A stretch of DNA of 64,000 bases, from assembly GCA_021234155.1 (NCBI GenBank), contig JAJEKV010000041.1:11728689-11792688 (forward strand), written 5' to 3'. The notes beneath the pieces were generated by a model. That model saw nothing but the letters and a program-made list of their open reading frames with translations. It was not told the DNA's origin and did not search any database. Both the position numbers and the translations under genes were made by a program. The first letter of the stretch is position 1. Every line of letters starts with the position of its first letter. This DNA comes from Isoetes taiwanensis. Taxonomy: Eukaryota; Streptophyta; Lycopodiopsida; Isoetales; Isoetaceae. Shown one piece after another: positions 30,160 through 42,085 of this stretch.

Positions 30160-33100
30160 TGACAGGGTAGTTGTTTAATTGCTGGGATGTTTTGCTAGAT
30201 AAATTTAAAATGTGCTGATAAGGAAGAGGAGATGAGGATTTGGAGCAGGTTACTTTATGAAGCTGGTCTAAATGTGACCCCTGGTTCTGCTTGCTATTGC
30301 ACTGAGCCTGGTTGGTTTCGCATTTTGCTAGAGCCACAAAGTTGAAGTGATAAGCATTACATACACAGAGTTTAAATCTATGAATGATGCAATAAATATT
30401 TTGCAAAGCCAGAGTGCTAACGTGGAAGGATAAACTATGATGGCTTGATAAATTTCGATCCCAACTTCAGGAGTCCTTAAAAATGATATATGCATCAAGG
30501 AAGATACTTCTGAAAGCACCAACATGATAGCCTCTTGCTGTTTATACCAATCCAATCCACTATCTCTCAACAACCCAGAAATGATTAGCAACAGAGTAGA
30601 TGGAGGAAAGTGGCATGGCATAAGGAAGGGAGGAAACAGTTTGATTTGATGCTTGGAACTGGCGAATAAAGGGCACAGACGTCATTCTATGGATGTGAGT
30701 AGCATCCTATCCAATTCCAACACAATTTATGAAAAGAACAAAGAACCTATAACTAAAAAAAAAGGTATTTGCAAGAAGATGTGAATTTGGCGTCCTATCT
30801 AAGCATTACAATGTAATGTGGCAGGCCCTGCAAGTGTATAACAAAAAGAAACCTCCTATGCAATGCTACAGCGCTAGCTCAACATAAAGATGGCAAATTC
30901 AAGTGCTAGTTCATAGCACAAACTAAGCCACAATAGGGCACTGCGAAAGCTAATCTGAAGAAAATAAAGCAGGAGAGTACCTATAGAACATACAATCCCC
31001 AACAACCAATGTGGTTTCCCAACACAATTTTAATAGAGAACTAAGAATCTATGACACAGCAGAAAGGTTAATTCCAAGAATACGTGAATTTGGCATATAG
31101 ATCCTACAACCGCTAGCTCAATATAAAGATCACAAATTCAAATGCTAGTTCACATGACATAAATAACACATAAATTGGAGTAAGTGCGAGATATTTTACC
31201 TCTTGATAAAGCAATGATTGCAATATTAAGCCAGAATGGGGCACTGCGATAGCTAATCTGAAGCGAATAAATTGGGAGGGTACCTAGTATAGAACATATA
31301 ATCCTCAGCAACAATAAGTATTTTATTTTGGCATTTAAAGAAAAAGGGCATTCTACTAAAAGAAACTAAATCAACAACAAATATACCATGAAGTAATCCA
31401 TTGCAAGACGTCAAACATATGGTTGTAATCTTCGTGTCTGCAAGGACTGTAATCAGAAAGGGATCGGGCACATTTGGTAGTCACAGATAACAGGGAACAC
31501 CGAGAGTGGATGACTTGATCTATGGATTTAATATCGTCCAATTGGGCACGAAAACTGTACATATACTTGAAGCCAAGCTACAGATCTATTTGACAAATCA
31601 TGCTAAGCATTAAGCACACTCAACATCTAACATGCACTAACTATATGTGCATTATACAAACTCTAATGTAAGCTTATGTGAGCTCATTTAACCGTGTACC
31701 TTGGGCAAGATTCAACTTTCTTTGTTTTTGTGTCCTGCATGTAACTACAAACACAAAGCATAATTGGTTCAGAAATCACAATGTATATTGATATGACAAT
31801 GTGGCGGTACAATAATACAACAGAAATTGATCTTTAGAAGCACATTCAGAAACGCCTCAGCTAATAAGCACATTACAGCGTGTTCTTTTATTGGGGAAAG
31901 TGGTCTTCTGCTACACTTTTGCAACTCTGAGAATGATAGAGACATGGAAAACACACAAAATTGGACCACCAGATTGCAAGCTCCTTGTTATACCTGTGTC
32001 TTTCTGATCTATCTTCATTTCCAGTCTTTGTGATCCATCTCCATCTCCCTGTAATCAGTTTATCATTGAAATTGGAAGAACAAATTTTGGCAACATGTAG
32101 CAAAGCAAAAAGAAGTTTGATACACTACCTCCAATAATTTGAAATGCTGAAGAATGACTCCAAATTCAAGAAATAGAAACAAAGCATGATTTAGTTGTTC
32201 CTGTAGCCATGGCAGTGAGTAAGTGACGAATCTAACACAGTTGCAAAAGACTTTCAGGCAAGATTTAAGGTCTAAAAGAACTACTACAAAAAATAGTCAG
32301 CATATGCAATCTAAAACCTGACTGTGCTGGCTCTAGAAACTTCTTAATGATATCTATAAGAGAACCCATATAGCAGTAGAATCTAAAATGTAAATTTGTT
32401 TAGAACCAAAAGGGTACTAACCGGTGCACAGAGAGTGATATGTTCACGTCTCCTACATCAATATGACTTGCAGACTAAATTTTTTGTGTGCCTGGTCTTC
32501 CAATAGAACTGCATTGACCATGTTGCAACCATGTTAGAAAAGATTCAACACTAAATGCTTCCTGGATTAAAAAAAAAAAAAAATGCAAACCCATGAAGAA
32601 TGGAGGAAAGGAATTTCGGTAGCAACAAACCCTGAGAAGAGCTGCATGTCGAGATCTTAGCAATCATGGCGTGCATCCTGTGTATGAAGGGGAAAAATTC
32701 GACCTACAGAGACACTCTTGGATGCCCATTTCAAGTTTTGGTTTCCGAATTTTTCTTTTGGAACCGCTGAAATAAACGAAATAGAAATAGAAAATCAGAC
32801 ACATTTTTGCCGACAAAAGCTAAAAGAACCTTTCAAAGTCGAGTGGCAGATAGATAGGAGATTACCTAAGTATAGGCATCGGAATCCAGGAACAGAATGC
32901 TGGACCAATGAAATAATATCCTCCAGATTCTTGCTAGAATAGTTGCAGCCTAACCCACCTATGCATTCAGTCGCAACGGCAAGGAGAAGCAGACGGCTTT
33001 GTTATTTGGCAAAATCATCCCTTCCATGATTTTCGGTTCATCGTGGCATATGCATGCCGGATTGGAAGGGCCGAAATCAGATTGGGGAAAATTGAAACCC

Positions 33101-33660
33101 CAAATGAAGGCCAAGGAAATTTGTTCGATTTTTGGCAAATCGGAATTTTTTTCCGGCACCCAAAAGGCTCGAAACCTTAGGAAATCAAGATAAGGGAAAA
33201 TTCCAAAAAGTTTTCGGAACCCCAGAAAAACCAAATTTAAACAATAGGATAAGTTTTGGCTAATTCTTATGGTCATAACTTGTTGACTCTAAGAGCTAAT
33301 AGTTCGATGTTTTTTTGAAGCATTCATAAGTTATAATGATTTCAATGTTGACAAAAAAAATCTCTTATATAGAATTCAGGACAAAAATAAATCTAAAATG
33401 ATTAAATAAAACTCATATATCATCTTTTAAAAGGGTAATAAAAGATGCATGCTACGCACTATACTTATATCTACGTAGATTATAATTTTATCAGCCCATA
33501 TATAGTAGTTAATCATGCATTCTTTACATTTGATTGTGTTTGTTACTACACGATATTGGAGTTTAAGTATGCTAATTGTTCATATAGTTCATCTTTTAAG
33601 AAATGCTATATTTTTTATAAGTGCAAGGCTTCATTGGCTATGCAAAGGAACATAGTGGTA
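30160..33660. other. unassigned region with possible minus-strand exons
   Basis: Several minus-strand stretches look like exons with splice-like borders. One at about 32672-32631 starts ATG and encodes MHAMIAKISTCSSQ. One at about 32455-32408 encodes HIDVGDVNISLSVHR. One at about 32055-31996 lies between ACAG and GTATAA and encodes DGDGSQRLEMKIDQKD. One at about 31735-31700 encodes DTKTKKVESCP. An open stretch at 30621-30480 encodes LRDSGLDWYKQQEAIMLVLS. I cannot identify a family. They may form one minus-strand gene or be chance. Otherwise AT-rich. Confidence 0.25.
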
Positions 33661-33665
33661 TCAAG

Positions 33666-34850
33666 AATAGAATAGAATAGAATAGATTTTTAGCGTCCAC
33701 GGAGACCAATTGGCCTATGGGACCCAAACAAAAAAGAGAGCAGCAAGCATATTACTGACAGGATTAAAAAACCCCCGCCCCGAAGGGTTTTCAAGGGAAA
33801 AACCTTAGCAGTAATAAATATGCTGGCACGCTGTACAATTGTATAGGACAGTTCAATATCGTCCCGTAGGATACAAATGAGCCCGTGCATCCATAACCTC
33901 CTGGAGGTATGACCCCAACAAACCCACTGACGCCGTAGTCAATAACTGATGCAACGGCTGGCCAGGCACTAGTAATCGAACATATCGCTCTCGGATATGG
34001 GCAAATGCTGGGCAGATCTGGAGGGCATGACATTCATCCTCAATGGCGCTACGGTGGCAACACCGCAAAGTCTTTACTCGTGCTTCCCAGCCCAACGCCT
34101 GTTTCAATGCGAGGCGATGTGCACCCCGTCTTGAATGGAAGCTATAAGTCCGCGCTTCTTCATGGGCAGTTGGGTGTACAAATGCTTGGTGTGGGCCTCT
34201 TAGGATTGCCTGGCGATAGTGTGCCCGACTTAACGCGGCGCCGGGGCATCCGCATCCCGTGAGCTTGCGAAAAGAAAGTAGCATCTAGGTACGGCTTAAG
34301 TGCCTTGTGATCTTTCTTTGTCCTGACCTGGACGATCTGTTGCCTGCACTCAAAGCGTGAGAACCACCGAGCTTGCTTGTGGATTTCAGGCGTTGAGGAC
34401 CCATCGCCGTGGCCAAAGCAAGGTGGGGCAAGCGTGTATCAGCCATATCGACCATCTTTTGGAAGTAAACGATATGGCGTTCCAATGCAGCCCGTTGAAG
34501 GGGTAGAAAGCTTGTCTCCTGGAGTAGGATCTGGTATGGAACTGTGGACTTCACCCCCAGGGCCCGTGCCAAGAAGGCCTTCTACACCGCCGAGGTCATT
34601 CGGTGTTGAGGGATATCACGGACCCACTTACGCCCCATACAAAGGACCGCTCGACCAAGGCCCGAAACAAGTGTGGACTGGTGGCCCCATACAAGTCCGC
34701 CTTGTGGGCTGTTGTTACGCATGGCATATAGTGCTTTCCAACCCGCCATGACCCGCAACCTGATGGCAGCATCCCAATGGGTGGTAGTTGAGAACTCGAT
34801 CCCCAAGAGGGAAGTACTCAACCCATAACGATTTCCAAAATTGAATTTCA
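33666..34850 (-). mobile_element. second LINE copy, 3' part only
   Basis: On the minus strand, from about 34850 down: frames with HWDAAIRLRVMAGWKALYAM and LPLQRAALERHIVYFQKMVD (RT connection), then 34284-33853 with RCCHRSAIEDECHALQICPA (zinc motif) to a TGA near 33855, then the same 3' UTR as the 29.5-kb copy, ending in AGAAT repeats at 33666-33690 (ATTCT on its own strand). The rest of the element is missing (5' truncation). The zinc-motif frame is open for 143 codons, better preserved than in the first copy. Confidence 0.85.
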
Positions 34851-34859
34851 AGAACATTT

Positions 34860-35540
34860 ATAGCTTCTATTCACGAATATTTAATCCAAGCTTGAAACTG
34901 TCTCGATTGAAGAGACAGAGAATGCTCGGAAAACAAGGAATTTTTCCTATATTTTCAAGTTGCTTCAAAACAAAGATAAAATGGGGGGGGGGGATGCCAC
35001 GGTTGAGGTGTCGAGAACACTAGATAGGTGGATGGCCACTGTAAATATTGGTCATTGCCGTGTTTAAAAATTGTCTAGGCATACCTGCAAAAAGCCTTAG
35101 CAAGTTAAATGGATTTCAGACGCGATCATGTTCAAACCGCGACTATAATCATGGTATATCCATGTCTTTTTCATGTTAAAGCCACAACAAAAAGGAAAAC
35201 ACATGATGTTTTCCTGGACTTAGGGGATTTTCTGTGTTTTAACTATTATATAAAAACCTTTTATGGTTTTTACGGGCAATAGTGGCCGCAACGACTGGCT
35301 GCAGATTTTATTTAAGATTTACTCTACAAAGTCATCATCTGCCTCTTAACGCTCTGTTCCTGGGCTATAGCATAGGCATTCATGCCACATATAATCCATA
35401 GGTCTAGTTCAACTTATATTTCGAGCTATATGTTGAATTAGTTGCTTGAACTGGTGAAGTCCTTTGAGAGAAATATTCTGTGGGCCATCAGAGGATCATA
35501 TTTTAATCCAGTAGGCTGCATTTTGAAGTCGGGCTAGCAT
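34860..35540. other. no gene seen
   Basis: Non-coding sequence with a run of ten G residues at 34983-34992. No domain or repeat was recognised. Confidence 0.4.
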
Positions 35541-35554
35541 CTCAGAATCTCCTG

Positions 35555-35696
35555 TTTTTTTTTTTTTTGTTTGAAGGCAAGGTTGGTGGGACTTGCACCC
35601 ACCCACATCTCCCACCCGATGGTAGCTAGTGGGTTTCAAACCCTGGTGGGGGTCACCCCAACCCAAGGCCTTACCACTAAACCACCACCGTGATGG
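35555..35696 (-). mobile_element. tRNA-derived SINE with target duplication
   Basis: On the minus strand an A-box-like TGGTTTAGTGG and a B-box-like GGTTTGAAACC lie in the spacing of an internal RNA polymerase III promoter. The body ends in a poly(A) run (poly(T) on the plus strand, 35555-35568). A target duplication AGAATCTCCTG plus TTTT flanks it (35544-35554 and 35697-35707). It resembles Au-type plant SINEs. Confidence 0.82.
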
Positions 35697-35711
35697 AGAA
35701 TCTCCTGTTTT

Positions 35712-37830
35712 GAACCAAAATCACTACCAAAACTCCTTACTTTGGACCAAAGCCAAAATCCCATGTTTGCGACCAAAATCCTTTGTCCCTCTGTTTGCAC
35801 CTCTGACCTGAATCGTTACAAAAAGACATCGAAATTGATCGATTCCAAGGAGTCTCTTTACCGGAAGTTCTTTAGCGACATCGCTCTTCAAAATCTGGGA
35901 GGAATTTATAGGCTTAGAAAAGCCCCTTCACGACTAGTTTAAACTTGGTGGCGGCTGGAATTTACGTTGGGGATAATGGCCATCCGTAGGCAATTACGCG
36001 GGATAAGGGCCTGGCGAGCCCATTAGGGCAAGCCAGTTCGTGTCCTGCGTTATGGCCTGCAGATGGCCATTTCCCCATGTAATAAGTGTGGGAAGTCAAT
36101 TTTCCCATCCATATGGCAGTGATATGGCAGTGATGTGTCCAAACGGGACAAAATTGATGCTTTATTTTTGCTCGAACTCTTTCTCTGCTGCTGCTTCCAG
36201 AGGCTCGATTCTTGGGCGCTGGCCCTTTCAGTGGGGCAATGCCTACTCTTTTGGCTTGCACTGTACTCCAGTATGTTTGTAGATTGGATTTAACGAATTT
36301 AGCTTGCGGATTTTGAGCATTTGGTGCTTTTTTTGTGTTTTGGATATTTTTTAAAGCTATCTTGTTTCTTGGAAGTCTACCGTCATTTTGGTGAATATGA
36401 TAACTGCATTTTCTTTTCTTGTCTATAATCTGTAAAAATTTTAGTTAACCTACTTTTTTTGTTGTTTTCTTTTTCGGTGTTAGGAAAGGGCCGATAAAAT
36501 TTTTAGTTCTATCTCTGTCTGAACTGCAAAATTCAGTTCTTTGGGTTCTTTTCTGAATTCCAGGTTGTGCCCCTTTATGAAGCGATTCAAGTTCTCTTTT
36601 GACTTCTATATTATATATGTATGTCGAATTCTGAAGGGATCTGGGTTCTTTTTGCCGGTTTCTGATGCGACCCGAGTTCTTTTTCTTGAATTCTATGATT
36701 TCTACAAATAAGATTCTATGTTGTAATTGTTGTTCTATGTTGCAATAGCAGTTCTATGTTGTTGTTACGATTCTATGTTGTAATTGCAGTTTATGATGTG
36801 TATTCATCCGTGCTTTTCAAGTGTATGCTAATCCCCTCCTCTCCGCTTCATTGCATTCTTTATATTTGAAAAAACAATTGTATAAATACATAATATGCCT
36901 AAAATATATGGAAGAAATACACTACACTGACTACATGCAGTCCAAAAATAAAAAATTCGTCAAGACTGCCTTATATTTACATAAGGTAATACTGTCTTAA
37001 TGAAATGAGTTTTTTTATTTTTTTCAGTATTTTTTTATTTTTCTATGCGAGTTAGAGAGTACAATACAAAAAACTGCACCTCATTCCAAGGTATGAGAAG
37101 GAAGATAGGGTTTATCGAACATGACAGGGTCAAAACTGTTTTTTGTCTTCTGTGGACCAATAATTATTTTAACATAAAATTAGAGATCTATATTACCACG
37201 GAAGGTTTGCATCCATAAAAAAAATATAGCTCATCATGAAAGATGATCTAAATGCACTATTATCATACTTAACCTACAATAGTTCTGGCAGCAAACATAG
37301 TAATAAGTTTATGATAGCAAGAGAAAAGTAGGTTTCTTTGTGTTTTTTGCAATATATAACATCAACAACCTCTATGCACATGTATTATTATATATGAGTT
37401 GAAAAAAAATGTTATCTTAATTAAATGATTCAAATTTTGACAAGTCCAAGTATTGACCATTAATGATCCATGTATATTTATATTTAGATCTTGCAATTAC
37501 TATATCACTCACATCAAATTTGAGATCTATTATCACATTAGAATGCTATGCTCCAATATCTAAAATTTTGAATCTTAAGTCTCTCTTTGTCGTGAAATAG
37601 CAAATGAGTAGAAGGTTGCATTGCACATTTGAGGATCTTATCAGACGCAATCAGAATCTAGAGTTGGTTGAAGTGGATCTTTTCAAAGACGGTTCGTTTA
37701 AAACAGCTATTATTGGTTGCTAAGGAGTTTTCCATACAACATCACCCTTCTTTACAAAGTGGCAAAGCACAACTATTAATTGCCCCAATGCGATAGGCAA
37801 CAAGGACCACAATTTCGAGATATATGCAGT
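35712..37830. other. no gene recognised; short TTCTATGTTGTAATTG repeats
   Basis: About 2.1 kb without a recognised gene. At 36711-36795 a unit like TTCTATGTTG(T/C)AAT is repeated four times imperfectly. The stretch 36130-36290 has pyrimidine-rich sequence (CTCTTTCTCTGCTGCTGCTT) that could be a 5' UTR, but no gene follows. Confidence 0.4.
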
Positions 37831-37839
37831 GCACTTGGT

Positions 37840-39183
37840 GCCATTGTAGTTCTAAAAGGGTTTAAGTTAGCTATACTAAAATGCCAGTTAATTAAACTAT
37901 CTAATAAATAAATGCCTAATTATTTATTATCAATTGGAATGACTGGACCAATAAGGTAAAGCCACCTGGACCAACTCGATTGGCCCGGGCTAGTTACCCA
38001 TTTGGAAAGTAATCAAGTGGATCTCTAGCTCACTTCTGCCCCAAATCGATTTGGGAAGAGTTGGAGAAGGAGCAGCTCCTTGTTCAGACTTGCCACCATG
38101 GAAACTCTTAGGGAACACAGGTTAGTACCTAGATAGATTGATCTTCTAACTAACCCTTCTACGAGTAGATGTGTGATTAGTCTCTATTTTATGCTTTGAT
38201 TAAGATTATGGATGAATCAATGTATGTATAGTAGATGTTCTCTTTCCGTTCCTTCTGCGAGTGGGAATTAAGGGGGTTAGAGATCTGAAGGCCATCTAGT
38301 AGTAGATATGCTCCTAGCTAGAAGCCCTTTAATCCCGTTAAATGCGGCCTGTGCACAAGAGCCCACTTGACTGTGGAGGTTATGCTGTGATTGAGCACCA
38401 GATAACGGACACCATGGTGAAGTGGAGGTGGAGCTTTGCTGAGCGTGGCTATTGAGGCGTAGCTACTGGGGCTCCTATAATGTGCTAGGTTTATAGTCGG
38501 TCATTGCATGTGGGCCCGGTATGGGTCTGATACCCCCTAGATCATAGGCATCGTCTGAATGGACGTCCTGGGCTCGCTAGGTGCAGTGAGTCGACCTATA
38601 CACTTAGGGGGTAAGTCGGATATCCCCTAAGTGTGCCACCCATGGAACTGTGGTGCTGAGGGAAGGGACTTGTCCCATTCCTGCCTCATCGGACTAGGGA
38701 GATGCAACCTGGAATAGTCTCATAGGGCGATTCCATGGGATTACGTCTCCGAAAGGCTACAATCATGCCATAGCATGTTTCAGCCTATCTGCAAAGTGTG
38801 CACAGGAGACCCTAGCCATTGTTCTATGCCAGCCAAGCCATTGCCATGATTCTGTCTGTTGTTACCCGGAGGCTCTGACTATTAGTTGACCCCCTTGAGT
38901 CTGAGCCCGAGGTAGAACCTTCATTTTAGATGCATCTTGCATGTTATATTTGATATTATGTTGGGTTTGCCTTGATGATGGATGGGCCACTCTTCAAGGT
39001 GGCATATTGTTATGTATGTTGTGCTAGGTGCTAACATGTATGTATGCTTCTATTATATAGGATTCCCACCCATGGTGGTCTGAGTCAGACGGAGGTCCTT
39101 TCCATGGTGATGGAGTTGCCATGGGAGGGAAATTTCTCGTATTTATACGATAGGAGCATCGTATAGGTTCGAGGAGCGTCACA
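37840..39183 (+). repeat. 5' LTR of a truncated Ty3/gypsy element
   Basis: The right edge is clear: GAGGAGCGTCACA followed by A and the primer site. Parts match the LTR at 6126-7119 (the AGCTAT...TTAAATTA-type block and the end block with GGTCGTAT/CATCGTAT then GAGCGTCACA). The left TG edge is not seen, so the start is approximate and may be truncated. Confidence 0.65.
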
Positions 39184-39184
39184 A

Positions 39185-39197
39185 TGGTATCAGAGCC
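39185..39197 (+). promoter_or_regulatory. primer binding site for initiator Met-tRNA
   Basis: TGGTATCAGAGCC, one base after the LTR end, is the standard plant retrotransposon primer site complementary to the 3' end of initiator Met-tRNA. Confidence 0.92.
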
Positions 39198-39846
39198 ATG
39201 ATCTCGGTAGACCCAGATCATAGCCCTGGCCAAGTTCTAACTCATTAGATCGATTAGTCGATAGGGGATCTTTGATGTATGAAATTCACCCCAAACCTTT
39301 AAGTATTATGCCATTTAGCTTAAATAAGTGAGAAATGAGAAGATCAGGAAGTAAATTGTAGGATATAAGGTAGGACCCTGTTGAGTTTTTGGTAGATCAA
39401 GGTCCCTGGCTCTCTGAAGCCATAACTTTCTGTAGGAGGCTTGGATGAAGGAGATTTTTTGCACCATTGCGTCGGAAACACTCCAATTAGCTAGGACCCC
39501 CATTGGGTGGCATGTCAAATGTCGTCATCTCGGCCCTAGAATCATGGGGGCATGATGGGGGAAAAGGGGCCCTAGAATCATGAGGAAAATTAAAAAACCC
39601 CCTTACGTGCCTGCTGTATTTTTATACATATAATTTTTTCTTTTAATTTTAATTTTTTTTTTAAAGTTAGGATTCAATTTTTTGGGTACGTTTATTTTTT
39701 TCTCTTCTATCTTTTGTGTTTCCTATCGCCCCTTTTCGTCCGCCATAGACACCGTATTTTGAGCTCTCTTCTGCCACAGCCAGAGTTGATTGACCACCAG
39801 GACCGCCTCGTCTCCTACATAGGCGCTTACCCTCGTCTCCATAGTC

Positions 39847-39984
39847 ATGGCTCGTACAATGCAAACTCAAAGTTATGAGACTATGAATATCACCCAGATT
39901 TTTGCTAAACTTGCATGCCACCTTGATGGAGATCCCGCGAAGATCGAGGTCTTCTGGAAGAGTTGGTCCAGTGTTTTAGGGTAG
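39847..39984 (+). pseudogene. start of gag, truncated, with H3-tail-like MARTMQT
   Basis: First ATG frame with a gag-like follow-on after the primer site and a 650-bp leader. It encodes 45 residues, MARTMQTQSYETMNITQIFA and a segment with DGDPAKIEVFWKSW, then a stop. Residues 2-7 (ARTMQT) differ from the histone H3 tail (ARTKQT) by one Lys-to-Met change; after that the resemblance ends. A 13-bp duplication (GGTCCAGTGTTTT at 39965 and 39988) lies across the stop, and unrelated sequence follows. Confidence 0.5.
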
Positions 39985-39989
39985 GGGGT

Positions 39990-40715
39990 CCAGTGTTTTC
40001 CTGTACTTTCGATAAGTGCCAAAATGCCCCAATTTAGGCATCGATGGCATGCGGGATTTGTGCAACGATGGACATGATGAGAAGGCAACACTGCCAAATA
40101 TTCTTGAGAATTACCAGATTTATGAGGGTTATTTTGCTCCTATGACAAATCCAAAATTTTCCCTCTGTAACAACAAGCATCTTCGACTTAGAGGCACTCA
40201 CTTTTATTTTATTCTTTTCTATTATTTTTCAGTGTCAACTTTCACATTGGGTTCTGTGGATGCATGTTCTTCTCCAAATCTAAAGACTGGTGGCGGTAAG
40301 ATGCATATCAAAAGACTGATAGTGAGACTCTTAAGAAATGAAGATGGTCTAATAAGAACTACATGATCTACGATTAATACACAGAATACAAGCTTTTGCC
40401 AACGTACCCCTTGAATGCAGCCATAAAGTCTAATTTTCTACATCTTTTAGATAACGAAAGCTTCCCTCTAAGACCACCTTTATTCTTTTTGCTACATATT
40501 CTAAACGAGGTGCACCCTGGACTACCACAGTCGTCGGATCTGTCAATCCTACGGCCCAGACTGTATATTGGAGCCTCTGGACACCTCTCGTTTCGATTAT
40601 GCTCAATTATGATTGGGGACGCCTATGATTTTAAGATGTCGAATACGAGTTTGCCTAAGGTTTTGATGGTATATCGTGCCTCTATACGGTTTCATTTAAG
40701 CTTTTAGAATATGAA
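39990..40715. other. no gene recognised
   Basis: Frames at 40016-40366 and 40396-40707 are open but match nothing known to me. The retroelement interior ends near 40000. Confidence 0.35.
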
Positions 40716-40795
40716 ATACGGGGATTCGAACCTCTACTAAAATAACTCAATGTCCTAATAAGACTACTTTAACCAATCTAAATAGTGAGCTAATG
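40715..40795 (-). pseudogene. tRNA-like relic or SINE head
   Basis: On the minus strand GGTTCGAATC (B box, 40732-40723) follows a D-arm-like TTGGTTAAAG and a short anticodon-arm-like segment. It looks like a degenerate tRNA or the head of a SINE. The acceptor stem is not convincing, so it is not called as a tRNA gene. Confidence 0.4.
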
Positions 40796-41750
40796 TGACT
40801 ATTTTTTATCTTAAATCTATGTTTTTTTTTTATAATAACCCATTGAATTGTTTTAGGGATATGGTCTATGGTTTCAAGAATTATATCTATATCAAATCCC
40901 CCTGGAACCCCCTGTTATTTTGCTACATATTAATGTGAGGCCACCATTGGACTGGACTGAAAATGTATAGTGGGTTTGCGCCTGTAAAAATAATGATTTA
41001 TTTGAAGCAGTTACCAGGATATAATTTTCAAATTTTTTCTCATGTTATTGGTGTGTACGGCGGTGAAACTTCTGACATCGGCATAATTAGTGCTTTTTGA
41101 CCGCCAAGGACGTAATAGTTGTGATACTAGGTGGGAAATTTGTTGTGATATTTTCCCGCCAAGAACACACTAGATGTAATTTGTGGCAAAGAGTTTTTCC
41201 CTTTGGAAATCGAAACTAATATGGGCATACTGTGGATTTTGCCTAAATTGCAGGAGCAAATATATGATCAGAACTTCAATATTCTATCTCAAATTCTTCA
41301 AGTTGAGCAGGGGACCTTTCCACCCCATTTATGCTGGAGCCTGTTTAATAGAGTTCATTTCCCTTTATTCCTCCTTCCCACTTCCTCCTGTGGTAAGGGC
41401 TAAATCCTTGATTTAGGGGGATAGAGAACCATTACACACCACTTCTTAAATCCGTAAAGACTACTCCATAGTAACATCCCAAATCTAGAAGTGGTCCCCA
41501 AATCTAAACCCATATGTTATATGGCACCTAAGACAATTATTTACAAGGGAGTCATGAAGCATCCTTACAAAGGCAAACTACTAACCACGGTTCCTTAGAT
41601 CTGTCACTTAAGACCACTGGAGTTGGGATCCAACTCCTATTTATAAAAAAGAAACACCAAGCATGCCCCTATGTTACACAATTTCTTACTATTCTAGGGC
41701 ATACTATAATCGTCTCATTGGCTGACCCTTACAACATTTGATTGGGGGTC
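40796..41750. other. no gene recognised
   Basis: AT-rich. The open frame 41183-41416 is unsupported. Towards 41690 it grades into sequence adjoining the plastid rRNA fragment. Confidence 0.35.
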
Positions 41751-41754
41751 ATAT

Positions 41755-42082
41755 CTAGTATTCAGAGTTTGCCTCGATTTGGTACCGCTCTCGCAGCCCG
41801 CACCGAAACAGTGCTTTACCCTTATCCCTAGGTGGTCTGGTCAACTGCGCCTCAACGCATTTCAGGGAGAACCGGCTAGCTCTGAGTTCGAGTGGCATTT
41901 CACCCCTAACCACAACTCATCCGCTGAAAAGATTCAGACCTCCACTTATTTTCACCCAAGCTTCATCCTGGTCATGGATAGATCACCCAGGTTCGGGTCT
42001 ATAAGATGTGACAATTGCCCTAGGAAGACTCGCTTTCGCTAGGGCTCTGGTGGGTAACCAGGCCACTACCCATAAGGCTCAT
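41755..42082 (-). rRNA. plastid-type 23S rRNA fragment in nuclear DNA (NUPT)
   Basis: Plus-strand text such as TTTGGTACCGCTCTCGCAGC, TCAGGGAGAACCGGCTAGCT, GAGTGGCATTTCACCCCTAA and GGTCATGGATAGATCACCCA is the complement of highly conserved plastid 23S rRNA, so the rRNA strand is minus. It is a partial copy with point changes (for example GCTAGGGCTCTGG for GCTACGGCTCCGG) and a short internal deletion near 41925. It is flanked by non-plastid DNA, which indicates an old nuclear insertion and not a functional gene. Confidence 0.88.
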
Positions 42083-42085
42083 TCT

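Noticed and set aside
40715-40795. Functional tRNA gene on the minus strand
   Set aside because: B box and D-arm-like sequence are present but the acceptor stem does not pair; called as a relic or SINE head.
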